A stretch of DNA of 64,000 bases from Isoetes taiwanensis (taxonomy: Eukaryota > Streptophyta > Lycopodiopsida > Isoetales > Isoetaceae): contig JAJEKV010000005.1 in NCBI GenBank assembly GCA_021234155.1, positions 17,654,089-17,718,088 of the forward strand. Reading direction: 5' to 3'. The position numbers and the translations under genes were made by a program. The notes under the pieces were generated by a model that had not been told where the DNA came from, made no database searches, and saw only the letters and a list, made by a program, of their open reading frames with translations. Below, piece by piece: positions 46,444 to 57,735 of this stretch (position 1 is its first letter; the number at the start of each line of letters is the position of its first letter).

Positions 46444-47500
46444 TTGGCGAAGCGTTTAAGCACTTTAAGTGCTGAAACTCGCGGACGTCGAAGCCCGTCA
46501 CACCCTTCTCCCTCCTTTTCCTCCTCTTGGCGAAAAACTCGGGATCGGTGTTTGATTGTGTTGATGATGGAGGCATGGAGCGGGATGATTTTCCACAAAG
46601 ATCGAGGAGATCAGTGCAATTCGGGGATGAAGCCCCACGAGGAAGAAACTTGGTTGGAAAATAATATCACGGATCGAGATTGGGAATCTGTTTGGACAAA
46701 GAAGATGAACAAGGGAAAGATAAAATGGCACTGTGCAAATGAGCATCTTCAAGAGAAGTTGGAAACACTCTGCCGAAAAATCTACAAGAATTGTCATAAC
46801 AAAGAAGTAAGAAAGCAACTGGCCCTTGCTTTTGCGTTTGAAAATTGCACTAGATCAATAGTTGCACCTAAGGAACACAAAAATGCTGGGCTGCATTTGT
46901 TGTGCAATGCCAAAGATACCACAACAATAGACAAGTAAAAACAGAGGCAGATGTTGTAGCACACGTTAGGAAAACTGAAATGAAGGCAAAGCCAAAGGTG
47001 GCAGCTGGATCAAATGAGATCAGTGCATGTGATGAAAACATAAAACCTTAGAGAATGCAAAGATGGGGAGATTGGAAAAGCAATTTTACTTATCACAAAG
47101 AATCTGGAAGCGAAGTAGGGAAGTGAGTTGAAAGGCAATGAGAAGGCCTCTGAAGTACGAGAAAATGATGTTGGAAGAGGTCGAGAATAGTTTAAGACAA
47201 AGGCCAAAATGATTTGGCTACAAAACAGAGGGAGTTCAAGCTTAATCCAAACCGTGAGTTGGAGGCGAAATTAAAGATTTGGGCGGTATCAGTCGGATAG
47301 AAACTTGGCACGGGAACAAGGTACAAAAAGCAATGAACCCTACATCCGTTAATGAGCGGGTCAAATGTAAAATCAAACTTGAGGAGGAGTTAAAAGTTCT
47401 CGAAGAAGAGCAATCATACGCATTTCTACATAAACAATTTGTGGAAGCTGAAAATGGATACTCCCCGCAACATTTAGCATCTCTACTATTATAATGAGAT
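46444..47500 (+). pseudogene. Unrecognised ORF, 5' part of the FCP1-like unit
   Basis: Plus-strand frames with coding-like composition. One at about 46560-46935 (ITDRDWESVWTKKMNKGKIK, KLETLCRKIYKNCHNKEVRK) ends at TAA 46936. Another at 47279-47491 (KIKLEEELKVLEEEQSYAFL, NGYSPQHLASLLL) is acidic and helical. They precede the zinc-finger and phosphatase-like part on the same strand and may be its N-terminal exons. I recognise no family. Confidence 0.35.
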
Positions 47501-48248
47501 AAGTTGTTAGTGCAAGATCCATTTTATACATGTGCGGCATGTGGTGCGGAATTCACTAAAGCTTACGGGTTAAGTTTAGCAATCGAATTTGCCAACATGA
47601 GTATCATATAGCTTGTTGTTCATTGTTGAGAGGAGGACAATGTATTCATGGTTGCCCTGGAAAGGTGCCAGAGGGTGTATTTGACGAGCTAGGTTTTGGC
47701 CATCTTGCAGGTGCTTCAAATAATACACCAAAAAAGGATGTGTTAATCCGTCTTGCAATTGAGGTCTCACCCTACAGGGTTCAAAGAAGGACATTGGCTT
47801 CATTTGAAGATGCACAACGCCTGCAAAGTCCTATAGGAGTACAGTCAATTGTGACTGATTTGAATGTAACAGCAGAACCACCACCACCAGTCCAAGAAGT
47901 TGTCTAAGAAGCTATAGAAGAAGTTGTAAACACAGCACCACCAGTTGTGGAAAAAACAACAGACCCGAGTGTACACACTGAAGCACTTAAGGAAGTTGAG
48001 GGAGTAATTCCATTGGATGAGGGCAACTTGGGTGAATTTTTGTCAAAAGGAAAGGGCAGAAGAACAAAGAGGGGTAAACTGGAGGATAGCAAAGAAGTTG
48101 TTCAGGTTACAAGAAAGAGAACAAGAAGCAGCACTGTGAAAGATGCAGGAAGCAGTCTCAATCATGACACCACATCTATCAAAGTGTTTTTAAGAAAATG
48201 CGAAATCGAGGCCCTCAAGTTTCAGGTGAGCCTGATCTTCAACAAGTG
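47501..48248 (+). pseudogene. Zinc-finger (RING/PHD-like) region followed by low-complexity linker
   Basis: Across one frameshift the Cys/His spacing CAACGAEF...ICQHEYHIACCSLLRGG...CIHGC is visible (47529-47660), a C-x2-C ... C-x-H-x2-H-x3-C ... C-x3-C arrangement like a RING or PHD finger. It continues as PEGVFDELGFGHLAGA and YRVQRRTLASFEDAQRL, then an acidic and Pro-rich linker and a basic stretch (GRRTKRGKLEDSKEV, TRKRTRSSTVKD) that could be a nuclear localisation signal. The frame stops at 47906 and reopens. It lies directly upstream of the FCP1-like domain on the same strand. Confidence 0.45.
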
Positions 48249-48361
48249 ATTGATGCCCTTACAAAACTTGGAAAGTCAGTGTGGGAAGTGCTGGCCAAGG
48301 CCACAACTTAGTGTTGCTTACAACATTGAATATTATTGATTTTCTTTTGTTGCACTCAATT

Positions 48362-49070
48362 TGTAGGATTACCCGGTTGATTACGTTAGGGTCGGAGAAT
48401 CCTGGCTGTTCATACGAGAAAGGTTTCCACATTCAACCCATTTTTTAGTTTCATCTTCATCTATTTATTCATGTAGTAATTCTGTTGTGTAGGTATTCGG
48501 GATGTTCGAGCGTACTAAATATTGATCCGCAACAAAAAGATAAACTCATTGTCTTGGATTTAAATGGTGTGTTGGTAAAACTTTTGGTGCAAATGAACAC
48601 ATACGCTTGGAATCGGGGATTGACAATGACATACACTAGCGAAAAGAAAGTGATATTGGACCCGAGCGGTGTTCTTCACGAAGACTTTGTTACGGAAGTG
48701 TTGTGTTGGTATATGGTCATCAATGCAACTCTCTAATGTGGAAGATGTCTTTGCAAGTACTATGTCCGTTTGAGGGGCAGATTTCTATTTGTATGGGGAC
48801 ATGAAAAAAAATGTGAAGACCGGTTTTTCCCCACCACGACAAACACAGTTTGTCGGTCATGATGAAGCCACTTGGGAAAATATGAGTCATACCCAAGATT
48901 CAAAGGTAAGACTTTGCTTCTTGATGATTCATTATACAAGATTTACCTTAGCGACCCACGAAACTTACGCTAGTACCGCATTCAAGATGGATATCCGTGA
49001 TGAAGTGCTAACGATTACTCACCCCAAAGATAGAAGGAATATTGCAGGCCGGCTGAGGAAAAAATGAAGT
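48362..49070 (+). pseudogene. FCP1/NIF-like (HAD) phosphatase domain, degraded
   Basis: The first exon piece reads DYPVDYVRVGESWLFIRER to a splice-like AG|GTTTCC. After a TTGTGTAG acceptor (48492) comes YSGCSSVLNID, then DKLIVLDLNGVLVKLL, the HAD motif 1 in the plant LDLNG form (second Asp replaced by Asn), then LDPSGVLHEDFVTEVLCWY. Beyond a frameshift at about 48730, VEDVFASTMS and FLFVWGHEKKC-like pieces follow, and SKTLLLDDSLYKIYLSDPRN near 48900, which is the DD-x2-Y motif 4 region. The order fits the NLI-interacting factor family, which dephosphorylates RNA polymerase II CTD in its active members. Frameshifts and stops imply a non-functional copy. Confidence 0.65.
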
Positions 49071-49440
49071 TACTGGTGAAGAACACACAATTGCATGCCA
49101 CTGGCCTATGACCGGATAGAAAGATTATGAAGTTATGCTTGGAAAGACTTTACGAAAACAATTGCGGTTATTGCACCCTTGTGAATGAGGAATTGAACAA
49201 GGTTTATGGTGATGAAGATTGTTATCCTCCATTCTTTGTGATTAAGCTTTGAGACATTTATGATTATTGGCACGATTGTCATTTGTTTTAGGCCAAGGAA
49301 TCCTACACTTTTCATGTACCATCTTTATCTTATATTAATTTAAGAATGTTTTTGCTATATAGTTTATATAGTTCAATGCAGACTTATGTATAAGTTTTTG
49401 CTATATTGTTTATATCTAGTTCAATGCTGACTGCAAGGGG
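49071..49440. other. Non-coding tail after FCP1-like ORF
   Basis: A shifted frame may still encode the last residues (KKLRKQLRLLHPCE-like near 49150). Otherwise AT-rich with no feature recognised. Confidence 0.35.
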
Positions 49441-50790
49441 TGCTTAAAACTTATCAAGTGCTTAAAAAAATTGCTTGCAAGTGCTAGTCTGGTGCAGTCT
49501 TAATGTCGAATCTTTTTTACTTTATCATGCAGTGGCCATTTACTAAGTATGTAGTTGCTTAATGCTAGAAAGCCATTGCAGAAGTGTTAACGTCATCAAG
49601 TGCTTACTGTCATGCACTTAAGGTGCAGTGCTTACTGTTATGCTATATAACTGTTTAAAGCTAGATGTTCATTGCATAAGTGCTCGTGTTAACTAGTGCT
49701 TACTCACAAGCACTGCTGAAACTAATTAAAGTGCTTAGTGTTTGAGCTAGAGCAACCTTTGTTACATTCAAGCGAAATTTGAATGGATCACAAACAAGAA
49801 TTCAATGTTTTGTCACCTGCATAGATAATAGAAGTAAGAACATCAAATGAATTCATTCTTTACATAATGGAAAAAACAAAATGTGAGACAAAACAAAGAA
49901 CAAAGTAGATGACAACAAAGTAAGTGAGACAATCAAAGAACAAAGTAGATGAGACAAAAAACTTCATATATTTGATAGACAAAAAGGACATTTGATAGAG
50001 AAAAAAAATGGAAAACAAAGAACAAAGTAGATGAGACAAAAAACTTCATATACATACAAAATATTTTATAAAAAAGGCCATAAGGCCAGTGCTTAAGGGG
50101 CTTTTAGGCTTCCGGGCTTTTCGGTCGGGGGGCTTCGGGGCTTTTCGAGGGTTCGGGGCTTTTCGGGGGCTTTCGGGGTTTTGAGGGGGCTTTTCGAGAG
50201 GCTTTTGGGGTTGGTTGGGCTCACTCCAAGCGTTCTCCTCAATTCCCTCCTCCTTTGCCTTTTTGGTGGTGCGGTCTTCGTAGCTCTCTAAAAAATCATC
50301 TGTTTTTCCTCCTCCGAATCAGGCTCTTCCTCTTCCTCTTCCTCTTCATCCTCCTCCTCTTCCTCTTCAGAATTCTCCACTTCCTGCTCCACTTCCTGCT
50401 CCACTTCTGTAAACAAAGAAAGCATTTAGTTAAAACAAAAGAAAAACAAAACAAAAAAAAATGCAGAACAAAAGAATACCAAGTTACCTTCTTCTTCCTC
50501 CACGGTCCTCGGTGTCAGATTGCTTCTTACGGAAGAACGGCTCAAAAGAAATCTGGCTCTGTATTGCGGGCGGCGTCCACATCCTCGGGCACACTTAAGC
50601 ACATCTTGGGGTGCTTTATTTCCGGCGCATCTTTGAACTAGCGAGAGGCCATGGTGCCGGAAATAGACAGAATGAAGAGGACTAGGGCGTAAGAAGAGGA
50701 TTTGGGCGTAAGAAGCCAGCTTAAGGCGGAAGCGTGAGCTTGTAAGAAGAACTTAAATCCTATGATTAGGCACCTAGTGCTTAAATCCTA
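49441..50790. repeat. Cluster of AGTGCTTA motifs and short direct repeats
   Basis: Exact AGTGCTTA occurs at 49457, 49599, 49627, 49694, 49730, 50088 and 50775. The opposite orientation TAAGCACT lies at 46457, at the other side of the FCP1-like unit. A direct repeat AAAGAACAAAGTAGATGAGA occurs near 49938 and 50020. GGGGCTTTTCGG-type repeats fill 50095-50220. Multiple copies of an 8-mer near one end with an inverted copy near the other resembles subterminal transposase-binding repeats. Confidence 0.55.
50093..50652 (-). pseudogene. Acidic/basic two-exon ORF, minus strand (unknown)
   Basis: Exon 1 lies at 50652-50488 and exon 2 at 50406-50093, with GT (50487) and AG (50407) splice signals. Exon 1 reads KDAPEIKHPKMCLSVPEDVD, then after a frameshift FFRKKQSDTEDRGGR. 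Exon 2 opens EVEQEVEQEVENSEEEEEED and a further Glu run, an in-frame TAG at 50288-50290, then TAPPKRQRRRELRRT and a Lys/Pro repeat tail (KTPKAPEKPRTLEKPRSPP). Acidic then basic Pro-rich composition suggests a nuclear or chromatin protein. Early stops in exon 1 (TAG after four codons) show decay. It converges on the FCP1-like unit inside the same candidate element. Confidence 0.45.
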
Positions 50791-51185
50791 TGCTTAGGCG
50801 TCGTCGATTAATACGGCCTTGAAACAATTAATTAAATGTCGGGCTTAAATATTTATTATGACCATTGGTATTGACACATGTCACATCGAGGAAATGCCTT
50901 GACACTATATTTTTGCCAAGAATGTTGGGATAGTGATGGTACCAAAATAAATAATTGAATGTTATTCCAATGTCACAAATGTACATTCTTAAACAACAAT
51001 TCAATCTTCATTTTAAATGCGTGTCCATGCACACCACCCTTGTGCATCCTCACTATTATTAATATATATACAAATGTGTGCTTATGTGCTTAGGTCTTTG
51101 GAACAACAAATCACTTGCAAAGAATTAAATCAATTTGGTTAAGTGCCAAAAATTACAATGCTATTGGGAGATCGGCCATAATTTT
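50791..51185. other. Intergenic DNA, no gene seen
   Basis: AT-rich. Two GTGCTTA motifs near 51079-51093 are similar to the repeats to the left. Nothing else supported. Confidence 0.5.
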
Positions 51186-51980
51186 TCATGGGTCTCTGTG
51201 AAATTTTGTACATGTCGTGCCTTCTATTTTGTCCATATCAATTTTAGGATATCTTACCACGTGGCTGTGCACGGAGGCTTCGGGTTGTTTAGTGAGCAAC
51301 ATGTACTTGAAATTACCCAAGAATTGATAATACTGTCCACTTAAGATAACCTCATGCACTCCAAATTTTTGCCCCCATCCATCTTTGTATGAATCTTCAA
51401 GTGTGCATTTGGGTTCTGTGCACTTGAGGATGTAGAAGTCCACACCCTCTGAATTGTCTACCTCAGCATTCAGTGCAAAATTGTCACCTACCTCTATCAA
51501 ATTACTGATCCATTCATTGGCTTGTTCAAGAGTCTCCTTTTTCTTCTCAACTCCTGGTTTTAAGTCAGTTACCTCCCACTTTCCAAATCTACATGTATTG
51601 ATGCAGGAGTCCCAATTCTGATCCATGCAAAACAAGCAGAAACATGACAGGCATCTATGAGCAAGCCTGTTTGGTCTACTCCTGCTGACAGGTCTGATAC
51701 AGTGAATCTTCTTTGTGCCTTTAAGTGTTTCAATTTCATATTCTTGCATGTTTGCCACAACAACAGGTTCAATTTCCCAAAAATATCTTTTGATCTCATC
51801 TGTTTCATCAACTGGTAGACTGCTGAAATATGTACACAGAAATTTTACAATATCTTTAGCATGCCTCAGTTGCACACTATTGGGTTTGAGTTGTTCCTTA
51901 CTTAGCAGCCTTTTGATAATAGCACCTGCACCATCATGTTCACCTTTACCATGAGCAGTGGCAAAGTAGTTCCACACTAT
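51186..51980 (-). pseudogene. DDE-like transposase C-terminal part, copy 2
   Basis: A minus-strand uninterrupted frame of about 263 residues starting MWNYFATAHGKGEHDGAGAI. This lies where the third acidic motif should follow the WSDGCSSQFK block of the copy at 20459-22350. It continues with IKRLLSKEQLKPNSVQLRHA, DETDEIKRYFWEIEPVVV, a Cys-rich stretch CLSCFCLFCMDQNWDSCINT, NLIEVGDNFALNAEVDNSEG, VDFYILKCTEPKC and GWGQKFGVHEVILSGQYYQF. The Cys cluster may bind zinc. The frame is intact over its whole length, unlike copy 1, but the N-terminal half is missing, with a gypsy fragment immediately upstream. Confidence 0.6.
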
Positions 51981-51984
51981 TTGA

Positions 51985-52260
51985 TTAGGTGCTCTTGCAT
52001 GTCATCCTCCTTGTAATTGCCGAAACCACCTTCTCAGGTTCAAGATGGAGGGATTGGAGTACCTTCTCAGGTTCAAGAGGGAGTTCCCGATCCTTGAGTT
52101 CAAGAAGATGGTGATCCTGTAAAACAGTTAGGAGCATAGCACTTAAGCAAGCGCACATGGAAGACTCTATGGATAAGTGTGGAGGGAGGTCTAGCTCGTA
52201 AGCAAAGTTTGCCACTTTCCAATTATCTTGAACGGACCTGCCCATTTTAACTTCTTTGTT
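51985..52260 (-). pseudogene. Ty3/gypsy integrase C-terminal/chromodomain-region fragment
   Basis: Minus-strand frame with KVANFAYELDLPPHLSIESS followed by HHLLELKDRELPLEPEKVL. The first block is the GPVAYRLxLPP motif near the end of gypsy integrase; the second resembles the linker that precedes a chromodomain. It stops just before the transposase fragment at 51980. Not obviously from families A or B. Confidence 0.6.
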
Positions 52261-54301
52261 GTTCCAATTTTGAATTTGCCTTTCTTGACTGTAATCTTAA
52301 ACTCAAAATATAAATATCATTCAAAAAATTCCTACATTTAACGTTCAACTATTCAAGTATCATCTTTCTCAAAATTTGTCCATGTGACGCTTATCTGCAT
52401 AGGTCATGCCAGAGAGATCACATGTAATCCAAGCGTGAATCTATTGATAATAATATAACTCAAAGAAGGAATATTACCAAAGCCAATGAATTCCATTCTA
52501 TAGCAACCATAGATAACAAGGTGTCTTTCAATCCTAACTATTGTAGTGTCCACTAATTCTCTTTTTTATGAAAAAATTCAATAGCATAGGCGCATACCCA
52601 ATTCCATTCTTTATTCTAGAGAACCTAAGGCTATAGACTTCTATGATTATATCCCCAATACAAATCCATCTTAAGATCACACCCCATTAGGCAGTACCTT
52701 TAAAAGGTTTCTAACAATTGAGCCAAGCCAAGATAATCAATTTTAGAGATGGTTCAAATACTTACAAGGAATGTATGGTGCCCCAAAAATGAGTGCTTGT
52801 GGTTAGCCTGGAGAAAGCCGTGGGGAGTCATCGGTGAGACTGCGTTTGTTTACAAAGTCTCATTCTTTTCCTGCAATTTAAGACATGATTCACATCTATC
52901 GATGACAAGTTTCCTACATGGATATTTTCTTCTGATCTAAAAGGCACAAGCTGAAAGTGTCGCAATTGCATGTAAACACGGCATATAAGATCTTGAAAGG
53001 CATATAATTAGCATGAAGCTATACAAACTAATCAAGCATTTGAAGCACCAACGATGTCACATAATCTGGAAGCCTTTAGAATCACTATCTGAATCATAAT
53101 ATCATATCATATGTGACAAGTTCACTAGCTGTGTAACAAACAATTCCCATTGGCAAAGTTTAAAAAAAAACAAAGATGATCAAACATATCACATTTAAAT
53201 GCAAGATGAGGTCTGCCTGGAACGTAGCAGTTGTTCCTTTCAACAAAATGATATGTACTGCACCTAAAAAGCAGGAGGCTTATATGTAACTGCACTCAGA
53301 AAGCAAGCAGGAGGCATCAGATAATAAGTACTGTTGAGGCCAGCAGAATCACAGTGCCATGTAAGCTACCATCAAAAGAAATCCTTATGAACAAAGGAAT
53401 CAAACCCATATATCAAGAAGAAAATGGAAAAAGCATGGGTGAAAACATTGAATGGGTACTCCATGTAAAAGAAAGGCAGGGAACGATAGTATCAATGATT
53501 CTGTCCGGTTTGATTGCACAAATTTTGGAATCAATAAATGATTCAAACAATTCTTTTTGGTTTAATACTGAGCACCAAAGATCATAAAACACAGTAAAGA
53601 GACTCGTATTTCATTCAAATCCATCTGATCAAAGTACAGTAGTAATCTAGATATCTTAGCAATTGGAAGTCTGAGAACTAGATCCCCAATATAAAGATAA
53701 AATTACCAGCACTGTATAGGATTTGTATCTGATTTATTTATGAAATTCTAACATAAATAAAGGAAACGGCCTAAAGAATTCTGTTAAGTATACCCCTTCT
53801 TACTGTTACGGTTTGTGCCAACCACTTTGTACAAAGACAGCTGTTATCATTTAAAATGACTCATTATTCACCTGATAAATTCGAGGCAGCGTTAACTTCA
53901 CTCACTCATTCCCATAGCAAAAGGAGCATGGAAGAAAGGAAGCTAGGTTAACTCTACTTGCTGTAAGCTAAGGGTAGAAGAATAGACACGGCGTTATTTA
54001 GAAGAATAGCCACAACTACAACAGCCAATTTTGCCATGACAAAATACGGTATTCCTGCAACAGCCAAACAATTCAATATACTTATGCTAAATAATCAGAT
54101 TTTCTTTATCTTAAATGCCTAGAATTCAGATTTTAAATGCCTAAGACTTTCTTCATCCCTTCTGCAAATAAGCAACAATGGCAAAGAATTAAACTCTAAC
54201 CTCAAGGCCAATTCTTCAGGCGATTCAAATCATTCTGACATTCATCCGTTCATCCCCAGCGCTACCTAATCATTCCGGCATGGCATTCAGCTCCGGCATT
54301 A
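52261..54301. other. Intergenic DNA, no gene seen
   Basis: About 2 kb of AT-rich sequence. The longer open frames (near 53354-53584) show no domain or splice context. Confidence 0.5.
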
Positions 54302-54409
54302 AAGGGGATAAACACCCCTGCTCGTCCATTACCTCAGATAAACGGGCTCGCCCATCTGGGCTCGCCTGTTTATCTGAGGTAATGGGCTTTCAGGGGTGTT
54401 TATCCCCTT
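54302..54409. repeat. Long foldback, 53 bp arms with 2 base loop
   Basis: The left arm 54302-54354 begins AAGGGGATAAACACCCCTG and contains CATTACCTCAGATAAAC. The right arm 54357-54409 is its reverse complement with about seven mismatches. Flanking copies of 'CCGCATTAAA'/'CCGGCATTAAA' at 54294 and 54487 suggest that the foldback is part of a larger MITE-like unit reaching to about 54520. As RNA it would form a long near-continuous hairpin. Confidence 0.93.
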
Positions 54410-55054
54410 CTTAACAGTTGGTTAACTGGCTGTGAAGAAAGGGGTACCTACGTCCTTAAAAAAACGGGGTACCCAAAAGTGGCCTCCGCATTAAAGTGGG
54501 GAGCCTCCGCCCCCATTGTAACCTTAAGAATTGGTACAAAAGGGGCCGGCGGGGCCTAAAGAAATAGCATGGCCGTGCCTAATAAAGCTGACAGTTGCCA
54601 CTTCCAACTTCACTGAGTACCTGGAAATGAGGGACTATAATGTTGAAGTTCAGAGTAGAGGAAGAATTGAAGCCATGCTACCTGGTATTACCATTCCCAT
54701 TTGCTACAAACTTCCATTACCAACATAGCCCATCATCATTGTTCTTTGCACTGTGACTCCATACTGAACATATGCTGAAGATAATCTGACAAAGCACATC
54801 CATAACAACATGCTTACAGCTATTTAATATGAAGGTACACGTATCAAATGACGTTGGACCCATAGCATGTTTGGACCCATCCTTACTGCAATTGAGTATA
54901 AAAAAATAATTCCTTCATTTGTCAGTTTCAATAAGACTATTCAAAGAATAATTTGAGTAGCACCAATGTTCTTGTGTTTTCAACTTCGCTAGCAATACCA
55001 AAGCTGGACTTCAAATAAAATGGCATTATAAGAAGAATTCAAACCCCGTGGTGA
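54410..55054. other. TyrRS 3' flank, no gene seen
   Basis: Contains a possible extension of the foldback element (GGGGTACC patches near 54442 and 54473) and TyrRS 3' untranslated sequence. No other gene. Confidence 0.5.
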
Positions 55055-56972
55055 CTATCGTGTAACCTTATACCCCTGCAAAATCAAATCAATTCAAAAA
55101 TCAAATAAACATCTGACCCATTGAGTTAGCTGTATTAGCACCACGGCAGGAGGGAAACATACGTACCCTGACTTTTTGAAGGAGCTCCTTGGCTTCTGCA
55201 TTAGTCTTGAAATGATCTCTTACAGGCTGTAATGTAAAAAAGATAAACTTGATCAAAAGAAGAAAAGCATTGCACAAGGCCACTTCAAAGGTACCTGCAA
55301 AATTCTGTTCAAAGCACAAGCAAGCGCCATCTTTAACTCATCGGGAGTTACATTACCCAACTCATAATCCCGACATAGCTCTTCCATAGAGACATAAACC
55401 CTGCATGTACCAATTTATATATGTTATGGCAAGCTATTAACGTTGGCGAAGGAACCTTCCTTGGCCGGCAAATTATATCTATAAAATACGAATCATATGA
55501 TGCATAAGTGTGTAAAACATACAGTTTAACAGCACAAAGTTTTAACAATAATATGCACCTTTTACCCGTAGATGATTCAACTTCAAACTGTTTAAACCAA
55601 GGCAAAGCAATGTGTTTGACATAATCTAAACATGGGTTTCCTTCAACCTTTGGTGGACAGAAAGCCCCCTTCAATTTCCTTATAACATCTTCCTGAATGC
55701 AAATATCAAAATATAAGAAGTTGATAAAGTAATTGCACTAAAACAAAAGTCTGATAAATGCCACCTCTTCATCTTCCATGAATATGGCTGATTCAGTATT
55801 ACTTTTTGACATTTTCTCCTGGCCTTCCAATAATCCCGGAAGCATATCTAAATAACCACTAAGGGTTTCATGCATTTGCCCAGGTAACTTAGCTTTTAAT
55901 AACAAAAACACCAACAGCATTCAAAATAAAACTAGTTTTACATGCAACCATGCACTCCTGGTCATAATGCTTAGAAACGTTTGGTTCTCATAATGTATTG
56001 GATACGATGTGACAAAATAACAGGCTTGAACTTTCGCTTGGCTGCAGCACAATATTCGCGAGCAAGCACTTTACGCTGGTCCAACCCCAATTGGCAGATG
56101 TCAGCCTGCAGTATAACAATGGCAAATATCAGCCTGCAAGGTAAAGTTGATCCTATGCACACGCAGACACAGTTTGGTTGCGATTCAAAGACCTTTAAGA
56201 GGAAGATATCTGCACACTGCATGCAAGCATACATTATTGTTGCAACATTCAACTCTTGTGGTTTGCTGCGTCCCATAATCTGCGAGCACCTGCATTCCAA
56301 TAACAATGGGGTAAAAACCTACACCAGACATGGCTCCTGCAACATACATGAAAGTGCAATAAAGACCTTAAAATGCGTGGAAGTGTATTACGTTTAGCAA
56401 TGTCCATAACAAGTGGCCAATATTCAGCAGCCCGATTGTTAATTTCTTCAGACGACCATAAAAATTCAACGTTATCCAAGTTCATACCAACTGCTTTCCA
56501 AACTTCTATCATATACTTTCCTACTGTCTGGATTTTCTCAAGATCACCCCCCATCTTATTATTCAGTTGTGCAAACCAATCGGCAACCCAAAACTTGAAA
56601 ATACAGCCTGCTTTTGTTAATTTGTTAACATTCAGCGCTTTCATTATCCCCTGCAAAATGTAAGCACTCGTCTGGGAACTTCCAAAATGATACAACAGAA
56701 TTATCTTCGTTTCAAAATAAGTGTTATAAACAAAAACCTAAAGGAAATGGGGAAAAAACCTGGGCAATATGGATCCGACCAGATGGCTCGAACCCATCAT
56801 AGCATATGGGTTGCAGCTTCCTTGTTAAGAGCTCCCTCAGATCATCTTCCTTGATGCATTCTTCTCCAACGCTAAGAATCAAGTCATATTTTGCTTCCAG
56901 GGTCAAACCAGGCAGCGCATCTTCATCACCGGAGGCTGCCATATCTGGGTTCTGGGTTTCTAAGGTATTCAA
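55055..56972 (-). CDS. Tyrosine--tRNA ligase, cytosolic
   Basis: Nine coding exons can be joined in frame on the minus strand: 56972-56760, 56650-56367, 56289-56193, 56105-56006, 55847-55765, 55692-55559, 55400-55295, 55226-55167, 55075-55055, all GT-AG, about 365 residues. The enzyme charges tRNA-Tyr with tyrosine. Landmarks: CYDGFEPSGRIHIAQ (HIGH-like motif), WVADWFAQLNNKMGGDLEKI, EYWPLVMDIAKRNTLPRIL, CSQIMGRSKP, MYACMQCADIFLLKADICQL, HHMLPGLLEGQEKMSKS (KMSKS present), ESAIFMEDEE, FCPPKVEGNPCLDYVKH and a PVRDHFKTNAEAKELL tail ending GYKVTR. The first ATG (56972) adds MNTLETQNPD; the second (56942, MAASGDEDALPG) is an equally good start. The exons agree closely with the eukaryotic/archaeal-type plant TyrRS and no break was seen. 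Confidence 0.95.
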
Positions 56973-57735
56973 CCTATATGTGTCCTATATGTGCATACTG
57001 TATAGCTCTAAGAAAAATAAAAAGTAAAAGGTCGCGGGGATGGGGGGAGAGGGGAGATGACGTGCTCTCATATTGTTGTTCAGAAGCTAGATTGATAGAG
57101 AAAAAAATCCAATCATAGGATTAAACTTATGAATGCTAATAAGGCTAACGACCCTAGTAATAAATGATTAGATAATCCCCAAGGCCTATGAATGAATGGA
57201 ACTATCATCACACAGACCAAGTTGTCTGTGGCCTGCAGGAAATACCCCTGCCTCTATTTCAAATGTTATGTATGTATGCTCTTAATGTGAGCTTCATAGC
57301 ATATAAGAAAAGCCTAAGCATATCTAGCATGCAATCCAGTTCTAATTTAATCAGCATGTTTCTTTCTCGTATTTAGTTTTGATTGAGACAAAGGCATGCA
57401 CAAATGGTTTCATCTCTAATCATCAAGCTCCGAGGACGGTCAAGATCAAAGAGCGCTACTTCCTCTGCCTTAGAAAGGGTGCATGGTCAAGTCCAGTTTT
57501 GGGCCTATTGGACTGGACATGCCTATAACAAGAGGATTAATCTCAGACACACCTAATTCAGTGTTCACAACGAGTGTCATGAGATCACACCAGAATCTCG
57601 TTATAATAGAGAAATGAAGATGGGCTAAGATCTTATGAGTTGAAAGTGAGGTACTGTATAGACCTTTTGATAGACGACCTTTTGATAGACAAGATTCACT
57701 AACTTCTTGGACAAAAACCCATCCACCCTATCCTC
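56973..57735. other. TyrRS upstream region, no gene seen
   Basis: Likely holds the TyrRS 5' UTR and promoter (minus strand). A short direct repeat ACCTTTTGATAGAC occurs at 57662 and 57678. No other gene supported. Confidence 0.5.

Noticed and set aside
20459-51980. A single transposase gene split by inversion between 22 kb and 51 kb
   Set aside because: The plus-strand piece already contains a degraded version of the third motif that starts the minus-strand piece, so these are separate copies.
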